A stretch of DNA of 64,000 bases from PALSA-607 sp963737705. GTDB taxonomy: Bacteria; Actinomycetota; Actinomycetes; Acidothermales; Acidothermaceae. Shown in pieces: positions 49,835-58,608 of the stretch. Where the stretch lies: positions 186,001-250,000 of the forward strand of contig CAVTTP010000005.1 in NCBI GenBank assembly GCA_963737705.1. The letters run 5' to 3'. Each line of letters opens with the position of its first letter. The stretch's first letter is position 1. The notes beneath the pieces are model-generated. The model saw only the letters and a list, made by a program, of their open reading frames with translations, searched no databases and was not told the DNA's origin. The position numbers and the translations under genes are program-made.

Positions 49835-52575
49835 CGCTGCGATGAGGGAGGGGGCAGCGCGTCGAGCTGTCCGCGCAACCGTTCGACTTCGGCTTGGGCG
49901 TCGCGGAGCCTGGCGCGGATCTTGTCGACGACCTGCACCGGCGCTTTCGCGATAAACGCTTCGTCGGCCAGCTTGACTTCTGCGAGCGCGACCTCGTTCA
50001 CCGCGACGTCGAACGCCTTGGTAAGGCGGGCTCGTTCCTTGCCGATGTCGATCGTGCCCGAGAGATCGAGAGCAACGCGCACCGCGCGTCCGCTGTGGCC
50101 GACCACCACGGCGGCCGTCTCGTGGAAGTCATCGGTCGGTAACTGCAGTCGCGCAAGAGACCGGATCTGGTCTTCGAACGGCGCGAGCGCACCGTTCGCG
50201 AGCCCGTCGATGTCTGCAGGCACCCGTTGTGCCGGCCGAAGACCTTGTTCGGCGCGGAACCGCCGAACCTCAGTGACGACCGCCTGCAGTTGAGTGGTCA
50301 GCGCCTCGGCCGCACCGTCGACCGTGGCGACGTCGACCAGCGCGGCTGCGTCACCTGTCACGAGCCCCGTCGGCCAAGTTGCCAACACGACAGTCTCGCC
50401 GCCCGTCAAGGTGGTCCACAGTTCCTCTGTCACGAAGGGGATCACTGGATGCCAGAGTCGTAGCAACACGTCGAGCACGTGGCCGAGCACCCGCCTGGTC
50501 GCCGTCGCCTCGGCGCCACCCCTCTCGAGAGGCAGCTTCGCCAACTCGAGGTACCAGTCGCAGAGCTCATCCCAGGTGAAGTGGTAGAGCGCGTCGCATG
50601 CCTTGGCGAACTGGAAGTCGTCGAAATACCCGTCGATATCAGCCGCGGTGCGGGCCAACCTTGACAGAATCCAACGCTCCGTCGCCGGCAACGTCTCGAG
50701 GTCAGGCAATGGACCCTCAACTGTCGCGCCGTTGAGAATCGCGAATCGAGTCGCGTTCCAGAGCTTGGTGATGAAGTTGCGGCCGCCCTGCGCCAACTCC
50801 TCGCTCACCGGGATGTCGGACCCAGGGGATGCGCTGCGGGCAAGGGTGAACCGCGCGGCGTCGGCGCCGTACGTGTCGATCCATTCGAGTGGGTCGATGC
50901 CATTGCCTGCAGACTTGCTCATCTTGCGGCCGCGGTCGTCGCGCACCAGACCAGTGAGCGCCACCGTACGGAACGGCACCGAGCCTTCCGGACCGCGGTC
51001 GGCCATCGCATATAGGCCAAACATCATCATTCGCGCAACCCAGAAGAAGATGATGTCGTAACCCGTGAGCAGTACAGACGTGGGATAAAACTTCTCGAGG
51101 TCGGTCGTATCAGCTGGCCAGCCTAGGGTCGAAAAAGGCCACAGAGCTGAAGAAAACCACGTGTCGAGGACGTCGTCGTCCTGTCGCCAACCGTCGCTGC
51201 TCGGAGGCTCATCGTCAGGACCGACGACCACCACCTCGCCGTCCGGTCCGTACCAAACCGGAATCCGGTGACCCCACCACAGCTGACGCGAGATGCACCA
51301 GTCGTGCATGTTGTCGACCCAGTCGAAGTAGTTACGCGCCATCTCGGGCGGATGAATCGTCACCCGGCCGTCGCGCACCGCGTCGCCGGCCGCCTTCGCC
51401 AACGACTCGACTTTCACGAACCATTGCAGCGACAGCCGCGGTTCGATCACGGTGTCGCATCGCGAGCAGTGACCCACGGAATGTAGGTAGGGCCGCTTCT
51501 CGGCGACGATGAGGCCCAGTTCGCGCAGCGCGGCGGTCACCGCCGGCCGCGCCTCGAACCGGTCGAGACCCTGGAAGGGTCCGTGCGCGGTAATCACACC
51601 GCGCTCGTCGAGCACGGTGATTGCAGGCAAGTTGTGACGTCGGCCGATCTCGAAGTCGTTCGGATCGTGCGCCGGAGTCACCTTCACGGCGCCTGTTCCG
51701 AACGCGGGATCAACGTGTTCATCGGCGATGATCGGGATCCGCCGGCCGGTCAACGGCAGCTCGATCTCGGTACCGACGAGGTGCGCGTAGCGAGGGTCGT
51801 CGGGATGCACCGCCACGGCAGTGTCGCCAAGCATGGTCTCGACGCGGGTCGTCGCTACCGTGATCGGTCCGTAGGAGATCGAGATCAGTTCGCCCTCGTC
51901 GTCGGAGTGGTCGACCTCGATGTCCGAGAGCGCGGTCCGGTCGCGCGGACACCAGTTGATGATCCGCTCGGCGCGATAGATCAGGCCGTCGCCGTAGAGG
52001 CGCTTGAAGATCGTCCCGACGGCGCGCGACGACCCGGCGTCCATCGTGAAGCGCTCTCGCGACCAATCGACCCCGTCGCCCAAGCGGCGCATCTGACCGA
52101 GGATCCGGCCGCCGTACTCCGCCTTCCACTGCCACACCCGCTCGACAAACCCCTCGCGCCCCAGGTCATCGCGCGAGATCCCTTCCTTGCCAAGCTCGCG
52201 CTCGACCACGTTCTGGGTGGCGATCCCGGCGTGATCCATGCCAGGCAGCCAGAGCGTCTCGTAGCCCTGCATGCGACGGCGCCGGGTAACGGCGTCCATG
52301 AGCGTGTGCTGCGGCGCGTGGCCCATGTGCAGCTGCCCCGTGACGTTCGGAGGCGGCAACACGATGGTGAAGGGCGGCTTGTCGCTGGTCGCGTCGGCGG
52401 TGAAATACCCCCGCTCGACCCAGCGCTCGTAGAGCTTGGTCTCGACCGAGGCAGGCGAATAGACCGAGGGCAGGCCGGACGGCGTGTTGTCGGCAGCGCC
52501 GGCAGGCCCGGCAGAGCCGGCAGAGCCAGCAGCGCCGGCAGGCCCGGCAGAGTCGGCAGGATCGGTCGCAGTCAC
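49831..52575 (-). CDS. valS: Valyl-tRNA synthetase
   Basis: A 914-residue class I synthetase. The GTG at 52575 begins an N-terminal extension of about 33 residues made of Ala/Gly/Ser/Pro repeats (SAGPAGAAGSAGSAGPAGAA) before the conserved VETKLYERWVERGYF. Motifs are HMGHAPQHTLMDA (HIGH), GMDHAGIATQNVVE, the editing domain, GRKMSKSAGNG (KMSKS), and a C-terminal coiled coil (DKIRARLRDAQAEVERLRGQL). A TAGACT -10 box 7 bases before the GTG suggests a leaderless mRNA. Confidence 0.95.
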   Translation of the reverse strand: MTATDPADSAGPAGAAGSAGSAGPAGAADNTPSGLPSVYSPASVETKLYERWVERGYFTADATSDKPPFTIVLPPPNVTGQLHMGHAPQHTLMDAVTRRRRMQGYETLWLPGMDHAGIATQNVVERELGKEGISRDDLGREGFVERVWQWKAEYGGRILGQMRRLGDGVDWSRERFTMDAGSSRAVGTIFKRLYGDGLIYRAERIINWCPRDRTALSDIEVDHSDDEGELISISYGPITVATTRVETMLGDTAVAVHPDDPRYAHLVGTEIELPLTGRRIPIIADEHVDPAFGTGAVKVTPAHDPNDFEIGRRHNLPAITVLDERGVITAHGPFQGLDRFEARPAVTAALRELGLIVAEKRPYLHSVGHCSRCDTVIEPRLSLQWFVKVESLAKAAGDAVRDGRVTIHPPEMARNYFDWVDNMHDWCISRQLWWGHRIPVWYGPDGEVVVVGPDDEPPSSDGWRQDDDVLDTWFSSALWPFSTLGWPADTTDLEKFYPTSVLLTGYDIIFFWVARMMMFGLYAMADRGPEGSVPFRTVALTGLVRDDRGRKMSKSAGNGIDPLEWIDTYGADAARFTLARSASPGSDIPVSEELAQGGRNFITKLWNATRFAILNGATVEGPLPDLETLPATERWILSRLARTAADIDGYFDDFQFAKACDALYHFTWDELCDWYLELAKLPLERGGAEATATRRVLGHVLDVLLRLWHPVIPFVTEELWTTLTGGETVVLATWPTGLVTGDAAALVDVATVDGAAEALTTQLQAVVTEVRRFRAEQGLRPAQRVPADIDGLANGALAPFEDQIRSLARLQLPTDDFHETAAVVVGHSGRAVRVALDLSGTIDIGKERARLTKAFDVAVNEVALAEVKLADEAFIAKAPVQVVDKIRARLRDAQAEVERLRGQLDALPPPSSQR

Positions 52576-52582
52576 ACCGCGC

Positions 52583-52588
52583 AGTCTA
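52583..52588 (-). promoter_or_regulatory. -10 element of valS, leaderless arrangement
   Basis: TAGACT on the minus strand ends 7 bases before the valS GTG, leaving no room for a Shine-Dalgarno. This mirrors the leuS leader (TACACT, 7 bases, ATG). Leaderless mRNAs are frequent in actinobacteria. Confidence 0.5.
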
Positions 52589-52699
52589 GGGATTCTGAGC
52601 CGGCGACAACGAACGGGTTGCGAGCCCCTTAAGCGCTCAACCCGACCGGCCGAAGGTACTCATGGTGTCCCATGACCGGGCTCACCAGAGGAGAGGGCC

Positions 52700-54121
52700 A
52701 TGCGGGGCGACCAGCAAACGACTGAAGAAATCCCTCAGTCGTCGTTCGCTATGACGATCCTGCCCGGCGCTGGTTCGTCGCGCACTCGGCCGGTTCGTGC
52801 GCCGAAGGAGCCGCGTGTCCCCAAGGAAGCGCGTGCCCCCAAGGAAGCGCGTGCCCCCAAAGAAGCCCGTGCGCCGAAAGAAGCGCGTCCTCCCAGGGAA
52901 GCGCGTCCTCCCAGGGAGCCACGCGCGCCGAAGGACGCGCGACCACCGAAGGAGCCGCGTGGACCCAGATTCACCGTCCGCGGCCGCAAAGAGACGCCCC
53001 CCGTCGATGTCGCAGCGCCCGTCGACACAGCCGAGTCGTTCGAGACAGCGGCGCCCGTCGCTCCAGCAGAGCCGATCCAGATCGCGCAACTGATTGACGT
53101 AGCGAGGCCTGCGGAGACACCTGAGCCGGTTGGGCCCCTCGAGTTTGCCCCGCCGACTGCCCAGTCCTTCAGCCCGCCGGCGCCCCCGGCGCAGTTCGCC
53201 CCGCCGGCGCCCCCGGCGCAGTTGGCGCCGCCTCTGCCGTCACCTTTCACACCTACCGAGCCAACCCCGCCAACCCCGCCGACAGTGCCGGGCTGGTACG
53301 CGCCGCCGCTGGACGCACCTGCACCTGAGGCGCCCGCAGCCGACTACCCGCCGCCGACCGCCTACCCGATGGCTCCCGGTTACCCACCCCAGCCGCAGTA
53401 CGCCGAGCAGCCGCATTTTGGTTATCCGCAGCAGGCCGCCCCCCAGCAGGTCGGCCCGCCGCAGTACGGCAACCCGAACCTGAGCACGTTTGCTCCGCCG
53501 CCACCGGCCGGGGCATGGGTGCCTCAGCACGCGGCGCCTGCCAACTACGGTGCGGGCTCCGGCCGCAGTACGGCGTCCAAGGTCCTCATCGGCCTTGCGA
53601 TCGGCGTCCTCGGATTCATCGTGTTGGGGATCTTGGCCGCGATCGTGATACCGGTGTTCCTCAACCAGCGGACAAAGCCAGCCAATCGCAACGTGGTGTT
53701 GCCGACGACGCTGCTCGACCAGCAGTTGATGCCGAGCAGTGAGTTGTTCGAAACCGACGGTTCGCCGATCACGGTGTTGCGGCAAGCCGTACCGGGCGTG
53801 ACGCAAGCAAAGGCGGCGTACTACGGCCAGGACGGACAACCGGTATTCGCGGTATCTGTCGGAAAGTTGCCGAAACGCGCGACGGCCGCCGACGCGAAGA
53901 CATTCTTCGACTCGCACACGATTTCATTTGCCCCGACGGGAAGCGGGCCGTTTGGTGGGTGGATGGAGTGCGGCACCTCAGTGACGAACGCTTCGAGTGT
54001 CACGACATGTGCGTCCCTCGACGACGCCGCCGTGGTCGTCGTGGTCGCTGCAGACACCACGCCCAGCCAGCTCGCCGTCCTGGCTCGGCAGGTTATTAGC
54101 GCGGTCGAGGTCAAGAGCTAA
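52700..54121 (+). CDS. Proline-rich membrane protein with basic hexapeptide repeats
   Basis: A 473-residue protein with ATG at 52700 and GAGGAGA upstream. In order: a short N-terminus; nine Lys/Arg-Pro hexapeptide repeats (36-89, PKEARA type); a Pro/Ala/Gln-rich region of about 190 residues with Tyr (GYPPQPQYAEQPHFGYPQQ); one membrane helix (VLIGLAIGVLGFIVLGILAAIVIPVFL, about 295-321); and an outer domain of about 150 residues with two Cys, matching that of 21716-22408. Membrane proteins with such cytoplasmic tails often bind nucleic acid or partner proteins. Function unknown. Confidence 0.75.
   Translation: MRGDQQTTEEIPQSSFAMTILPGAGSSRTRPVRAPKEPRVPKEARAPKEARAPKEARAPKEARPPREARPPREPRAPKDARPPKEPRGPRFTVRGRKETPPVDVAAPVDTAESFETAAPVAPAEPIQIAQLIDVARPAETPEPVGPLEFAPPTAQSFSPPAPPAQFAPPAPPAQLAPPLPSPFTPTEPTPPTPPTVPGWYAPPLDAPAPEAPAADYPPPTAYPMAPGYPPQPQYAEQPHFGYPQQAAPQQVGPPQYGNPNLSTFAPPPPAGAWVPQHAAPANYGAGSGRSTASKVLIGLAIGVLGFIVLGILAAIVIPVFLNQRTKPANRNVVLPTTLLDQQLMPSSELFETDGSPITVLRQAVPGVTQAKAAYYGQDGQPVFAVSVGKLPKRATAADAKTFFDSHTISFAPTGSGPFGGWMECGTSVTNASSVTTCASLDDAAVVVVVAADTTPSQLAVLARQVISAVEVKS
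52805..52966 (+). repeat. 9 x 18-bp coding repeat (KEARAP units)
   Basis: Nine tandem 18-bp units encode KEPRVP, KEARAP (three times), KEARPP, REARPP, REPRAP, KDARPP and KEPRGP. The three central units are almost identical at the DNA level, which points to recent expansion. Confidence 0.85.
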
Positions 54122-54157
54122 GCTCGGGGATCGCCGGATCTGGGCCTACGCTCAGGC

Positions 54158-55531
54158 ATGACCTTCAAGACGATCATCGAGCCGTTTCGCATCCACAGTG
54201 TCGAACCGCTACATCTCACAACCGAAGATGAGCGGCGGACGGCGATCAGTGCGGCCGGCTACAACCTGTTCAATCTGCGGGCTGCTGACGTACTCATCGA
54301 CCTGTTGACCGACTCCGGCACGGGCGCAATGTCGCGCGACCAATGGGCCGGTATCCAACGCGGCGATGAGAGCTATGCCGGGTCACCGTCGTGGTTTGCG
54401 TTTCGCGACAGCGTCCGCGACCTCTTCCCGTTCGAGCATGTGATCCCGACGCACCAAGGTCGCGCGGCGGAGAAGATCCTGTTCACCGCCGTCGGTGGGG
54501 TCGGCAAGACGGTGCCAAACAACACCCACTTCGACACCACGAGGGCGAACGTCGAGTACTCGGGTGCACGGGCCGTCGACCTGGTGATCGCCGAAGGTCG
54601 CGACCCGCAAGCCGACCACCCGTTCAAGGGCAACATGGATCTGGAGGCCCTCGACGCCCTGTTGGCTAAAGCCGAGCCCGGCGAGGTTCCGCTTGTCATG
54701 GTGACCATCACCAATAACTCCGGCGGTGGACAACCAGTCTCGATGGCGAACCTGCGGGGGGTCCGCGAAATCTGCGACAGGTATGGCCTGCCGCTGTTTC
54801 TCGACGCGTGCCGCTTCGCGGAGAACGCCTGGTTCATCAAGACGAGGGAGCCTGAGTTCGCGGATGCGACCGTGCCCAACATCGTGCGCGAAATGGCCGG
54901 CCTTGCCGATGGAATGACCATGAGCGCAAAGAAGGATCCGCTCGGCAATATCGGTGGCTGGCTCGCCATGAACGATGACGCTCTCGCTGCGAAATGCCGC
55001 ACGCTGCTGATCCTCACCGAAGGCTTCCCGACCTACGGCGGACTCGCTGGTCGCGATCTCGAGGCGCTGGCCCAAGGTCTGCGCGAAGCCGTCGACCACG
55101 ACTACCTGCGTTACCGGATCCGGTCGACGGCCTACCTCGGTGAGGCCTTACACGCGGCAGGGATCCCGGTAGTGCGACCGATCGGCGGGCACGCGGTCTA
55201 CATCGACGCGCGCGCGTTCTTGCCGCACATCCCGCCACTGCATTACCCAGGCCAGTCATTGGCGGTCGCGCTTTACGAGACGGGTGGCGTGCGCGGTTGC
55301 GAGATCGGCACCGTGATGTTCGGCCGACAGCCCGACGGCACAGAGGTGCCGGCGTCCCTCGACTTGGTGCGGCTGGCAATCCCACGGCGTACCTACACGC
55401 AGAGCCACATCGACTACACGATCGAGGTCTGCGAGGCGGTCGCAAAGCGCGCGAGCGCCCTGCGAGGAATGCGGATCGTCGACGAACCGCCGACGCTGCG
55501 GCACTTCACCGCAACCTTCGAACCTCTGTAA
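54158..55531 (+). CDS. tnaA: Tryptophanase-family beta-eliminating lyase
   Basis: A 457-residue PLP enzyme, collinear with tryptophanase and tyrosine phenol-lyase: EPFRIHSVEPLHLTTEDER, NLFNLRAADVLIDLLTDSGTGAMS, PTHQGRAAEKILF, TNNSGGGQPVSMANLR, the PLP-lysine motif MSAKKDP (Lys 258/259), EGFPTYGGLAGRDLEAL, and a C-terminal LRHFTATFEPL. Near the substrate-side segment it reads CEIGTVMFGR, like tryptophanase (VEIGSFLLGR) rather than tyrosine phenol-lyase (MERG). It would cleave Trp to indole, pyruvate and ammonia. No permease or TnaC-like leader is adjacent. It stands in opposite orientation within the valS-clpX interval. Confidence 0.82.
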   Translation: MTFKTIIEPFRIHSVEPLHLTTEDERRTAISAAGYNLFNLRAADVLIDLLTDSGTGAMSRDQWAGIQRGDESYAGSPSWFAFRDSVRDLFPFEHVIPTHQGRAAEKILFTAVGGVGKTVPNNTHFDTTRANVEYSGARAVDLVIAEGRDPQADHPFKGNMDLEALDALLAKAEPGEVPLVMVTITNNSGGGQPVSMANLRGVREICDRYGLPLFLDACRFAENAWFIKTREPEFADATVPNIVREMAGLADGMTMSAKKDPLGNIGGWLAMNDDALAAKCRTLLILTEGFPTYGGLAGRDLEALAQGLREAVDHDYLRYRIRSTAYLGEALHAAGIPVVRPIGGHAVYIDARAFLPHIPPLHYPGQSLAVALYETGGVRGCEIGTVMFGRQPDGTEVPASLDLVRLAIPRRTYTQSHIDYTIEVCEAVAKRASALRGMRIVDEPPTLRHFTATFEPL

Positions 55532-55537
55532 CCGGGA

Positions 55538-55599
55538 TCAGGCAGTCACGTCGCGCAGCGCGCGAGCATCAGGCGGTCACGTCGTGCAGCGCGCGAGCA
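55538..55599 (-). repeat. 31-bp tandem repeat after clpX
   Basis: On the minus strand, units beginning TGATGCTCGCGCGCTGC and ending GACCGCC or GACTGCC follow the clpX coding sequence; the clpX stop TGA is the first base triplet of the first unit. The units (55569-55599 and 55538-55568 by period) differ at two positions. A third partial copy begins TGATCCC. Confidence 0.8.
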
Positions 55600-56889
55600 T
55601 CAAGCAGTTTTCTCGCGCCGTTCGCGCTTGACCGCTGTCGCCGACTCGCGCGGCACCAGTGTCGGGATGACCTTGTCGAGCACGACCTCGCGGTTGATCA
55701 GCACGCGGGCGACGTCCTTGCGGCTGGGGATGTCGTACATCACCGACAGCAAGACTTCTTCCATGATGGCGCGAAGGCCACGCGCACCGGTGCCCCGCAG
55801 GATCGCTTGATCTGCGATGGCTTCGAGGGCCTCTTCGTTGAACTCGAGCTCGACCGAGTCGAGATCGAAGAGCCTCTTGTACTGGCGAACGAGGGCATTC
55901 TTCGGCTCGGTGAGGATCCGGATCAGCGCCTCGCGGTCGAGGTTCGCGACGGTTGTGATGACGGGCAACCGCCCGATGAACTCTGGAATCATGCCGAACT
56001 TCAGCAGGTCTTCCGGCATCACATCGGAAAACGCGTCGATCGCGTCGGCGTCACGCTTGGTGTGCAGGGTGGCGGCGAAGCCGATGCCCTTCTTGCCCAC
56101 TCGGGATTCGATGATCTTCTCGAGACCGGAGAACGCGCCGCCGACGATGAACAAGACGTTGGTTGTGTCGATCTGGATGAACTCTTGGTGCGGGTGCTTG
56201 CGACCACCCTGCGGCGGCACACTCGCCGTCGTCCCTTCAAGGATCTTGAGCAGCGCCTGCTGCACACCCTCACCGGACACGTCACGGGTGATCGAGGGGT
56301 TCTCGCTCTTGCGCGCAATCTTGTCGATCTCGTCGATGTAGATGATGCCGGTCTCGGCCTTTTTGACGTCGTAGTCAGCGGCCTGGATGAGTTTCAGCAG
56401 GATGTTCTCGACGTCTTCACCGACGTAGCCGGCTTCGGTCAGTGCGGTCGCGTCGGCGATGGCGAACGGCACGTTCAACATCCGCGCGAGCGTCTGCGCC
56501 AGGTATGTCTTGCCACACCCAGTCGGGCCGATCAGCAAGATGTTGGACTTCGCGAGCTCGACGTTGTCACTACCGGTGCGCGACTCTTTGCCTGAGGCCT
56601 GGATCCGCTTGTAGTGGTTGTAGACCGCGACCGAGAGGGCCTTCTTCGCGATGTCCTGGCCGATGACGTACTGCTCAAGGAAGTCGTAGATCTCGCGGGG
56701 CTTGGGTAGCTCGTCCCACTTCAGGTCGGCGGACTCTGAAAGCTCTTCCTCGATGATCTCGTTGCACAGGTCGATGCATTCGTCGCAGATGTAGACGCCG
56801 GGGCCCGCGATGAGCTTCTTCACCTGCTTCTGGCTCTTTCCGCAGAAAGAGCACTTAAGCAGGTCGCCGCCGTCACCTATGCGTGCCAC
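55600..56889 (-). CDS. clpX: ClpX, ATPase of the ClpXP protease
   Basis: A 429-residue AAA+ unfoldase. The GTG at 56889 has AGGAG about 9 bases upstream. An N-terminal zinc finger (CSFCGKSQKQVKKLIAGPGVYICDEC) is followed by Walker A (LLIGPTGCGKTYLAQTLARML), the GYVGEDVE pore-1 loop, Walker B IIYIDEIDKIARK, and a C-terminal domain with LIRILTEPKNALVRQYKRLF and GARGLRAIMEEVLLSVMYDIPS. It feeds substrates to ClpP1P2, encoded just upstream. Confidence 0.96.
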   Translation of the reverse strand: MARIGDGGDLLKCSFCGKSQKQVKKLIAGPGVYICDECIDLCNEIIEEELSESADLKWDELPKPREIYDFLEQYVIGQDIAKKALSVAVYNHYKRIQASGKESRTGSDNVELAKSNILLIGPTGCGKTYLAQTLARMLNVPFAIADATALTEAGYVGEDVENILLKLIQAADYDVKKAETGIIYIDEIDKIARKSENPSITRDVSGEGVQQALLKILEGTTASVPPQGGRKHPHQEFIQIDTTNVLFIVGGAFSGLEKIIESRVGKKGIGFAATLHTKRDADAIDAFSDVMPEDLLKFGMIPEFIGRLPVITTVANLDREALIRILTEPKNALVRQYKRLFDLDSVELEFNEEALEAIADQAILRGTGARGLRAIMEEVLLSVMYDIPSRKDVARVLINREVVLDKVIPTLVPRESATAVKRERREKTA

Positions 56890-56972
56890 CGGATGCGTCT
56901 CCTGACCGTCGGACCTGCTACACGTATCGGACTGCGGAACCAATCGGGCTAGCTGCTCGTACTCGGTGGTAC

Positions 56973-56995
56973 AGCGGTACTTCGAAGGTACCGCT
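56973..56995. promoter_or_regulatory. Inverted repeat between clpP2 and clpX
   Basis: AGCGGTAC (56973-56980) and GTACCGCT (56988-56995) flank TTCGAAG, giving a nearly complete 23-bp palindrome in the 199-bp clpP2-clpX gap. It is about 85 bases upstream of the clpX start. It could be an operator for separate clpX control or a processing hairpin. Confidence 0.45.
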
Positions 56996-57088
56996 TCAAG
57001 GCCCGCTGCGGGCCGGTTACGGCGTGTCCGGCTGGCTGCCGGGACGTCGGGTGGCTTGCGACCGTTGCGTAGGTGTGGCTCCCTGCCG

Positions 57089-57778
57089 CTATTTGGCGGC
57101 GGCGAGGGTGAGCTTGCGGCTGACGATGACCTCGTCGATCAACCCGTACTCGACGGCTTCCTCGGCGGTCAGGATCTTGTCGCGCTCGATATCGATCCGG
57201 ACCTGGGCCTCGGTACGACCCGTGTGCTTGGCCAGCATGAACTCCAAGAGCGCGCGCATCCGGAGGATCTCCCGGGCGGCGATCTCGATGTCGCTGGCCT
57301 GGCCGCCGGCCTCGCTGGACGGCTGGTGGATCAAGATCCGCGAGTTCGGCAACGCGATCCGCTTGCCCTTGGCGCCGGCCGCCAGGATGACCGCCGCCGC
57401 GGAAGCCGCCTGGCCCATGCAGATCGTCTGGACCTCGGGACGGATGAACTGCATCGTGTCGTAGATCGCGGTAAGCGCGGTGAAAGATCCGCCAGGCGAG
57501 TTGATGTAGAGCTGGATGTCGCGGTCGGGATCCATCGACTCCAGAGTCAGCAGCTGGGCCATGACGTCGTTCGCCGACACGTCGTCGATCTGGACGCCGA
57601 GGAAGATGATGCGCTCTTCGAACAGCTTGGTGTACGGGTTGTGGATCCGGTCGCCCGTGCTTGTGCGCTCACGGAACTCGGGAATGATGTAGCGGCTCTC
57701 AGGCCGCATCGCACCAGCAAGGCTGCGCGCGCGATCGACGGTGACGTCGAAGAGATCAGGTGGCACGTACGAACTCAC
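57089..57778 (-). CDS. clpP2: ClpP2, protease subunit
   Basis: A 229-residue serine protease subunit. The GTG at 57778 (SSYVPPDLFDVTV) is chosen. Catalytic Ser is in GQAASAAAVILAAG, His in ILIHQPSSEAGGQASDI, and Asp in the DIERDKILTAEEAVEYGLIDEV region. The N-terminal extension of about 30 residues is probably removed by processing, as in other actinobacterial ClpP2. It pairs with ClpP1, 17 bases upstream. Confidence 0.95.
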   Translation of the reverse strand: MSSYVPPDLFDVTVDRARSLAGAMRPESRYIIPEFRERTSTGDRIHNPYTKLFEERIIFLGVQIDDVSANDVMAQLLTLESMDPDRDIQLYINSPGGSFTALTAIYDTMQFIRPEVQTICMGQAASAAAVILAAGAKGKRIALPNSRILIHQPSSEAGGQASDIEIAAREILRMRALLEFMLAKHTGRTEAQVRIDIERDKILTAEEAVEYGLIDEVIVSRKLTLAAAK

Positions 57779-57795
57779 GGGATGGTCCTCGCTCT

Positions 57796-58446
57796 TCAGG
57801 AGACCGCTGTGGTCTCGGTGGGAACCTGGCGGGCGCTGCGCACCACGTGGTCGACGAAGCCGTAGTCCTTCGCCTCTTCGGCGGAGAACCAGCGCTCGCG
57901 GTCGGAGTCCTTCTCGATCTGGTCGACTGTCTGGCCGGTGTGCTGCGCGGTCAGCTCCTGAAGCTTCTTCTTGGTGTAGAGCATCTGCTCGGCCTGAATG
58001 GCGATGAGGGATGCGGAACCGCCGATGCCGCCCAAGGGCTGGTGCATCATGATCCGCGCGTGCGGCAACGCGTAACGCTTGCCCCGCTCGCCGGCGCACA
58101 GGAGGAACTGGCCCATCGAGGCCGCGAGGCCCATGCCGACAGTCGCAACGTCGCACGGCACGTATTGCATGGTGTCGTAAATCGCCATGCCGGCGTCGAC
58201 CGAGCCACCGGGTGAGTTGATGTGCATGTAGATCTCGCGCTCGGGATCCTCGGCAGCGAGCAACAGCAGCTGCGCGCAGATCTTGTTGGCGATCGCGTCG
58301 TCGACGACCGAGCCGAGAATGACAATGCGGTTCTTCAGCAGCTTGTTGAAGACGTCGTCGTCGGGGGACACGCCAGAGGACGGCATCCGCCCTTGCGGAT
58401 CGTCAACCGAACCGGAGGCCGGGGAGTACAGCGCCACGCTCTTCAC
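57796..58446 (-). CDS. clpP1: ClpP1, protease subunit
   Basis: A 216-residue serine protease subunit. Catalytic Ser is in VGMGLAASMGQFLLCAG, His in ARIMMHQPLGGIGGSAS, and Asp in IEKDSDRERWFSAEEAKDYGFVDHV. An N-terminal segment of about 30 residues precedes the conserved LLKNRIVILGSVVDD. It starts the clpP1-clpP2 operon, downstream of a ClgR-like box. Confidence 0.95.
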   Translation of the reverse strand: MKSVALYSPASGSVDDPQGRMPSSGVSPDDDVFNKLLKNRIVILGSVVDDAIANKICAQLLLLAAEDPEREIYMHINSPGGSVDAGMAIYDTMQYVPCDVATVGMGLAASMGQFLLCAGERGKRYALPHARIMMHQPLGGIGGSASLIAIQAEQMLYTKKKLQELTAQHTGQTVDQIEKDSDRERWFSAEEAKDYGFVDHVVRSARQVPTETTAVS

Positions 58447-58577
58447 CTGCTCGTCTTCGCTGGTCGGGCGCCTGCAGCATCACTGCAAGGTGCGCGCGAC
58501 GTGCCTACTGGAGTTATCGGGAGCCAACGATCCGACCCTAACCGGCCAATCGTGTTCCGCGGGACACTCTCGCGCAC

Positions 58578-58596
58578 TGTTCGCTGTAGGCGCACC
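58578..58596 (-). promoter_or_regulatory. ClgR-like operator upstream of clpP1
   Basis: On the minus strand TGCGCCTACAGCGAAC contains CGC-CTACA-GCG, which fits the known ClgR consensus CGCYNANRGCG. ClgR activates clpP1P2 in Corynebacterium, Streptomyces and Mycobacterium. A TAGGGT -10-like hexamer (58535-58540) lies about 45 bases downstream, in the right order for an activator site. Confidence 0.6.
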
Positions 58597-58608
58597 CCAA
58601 CCAGCCGG

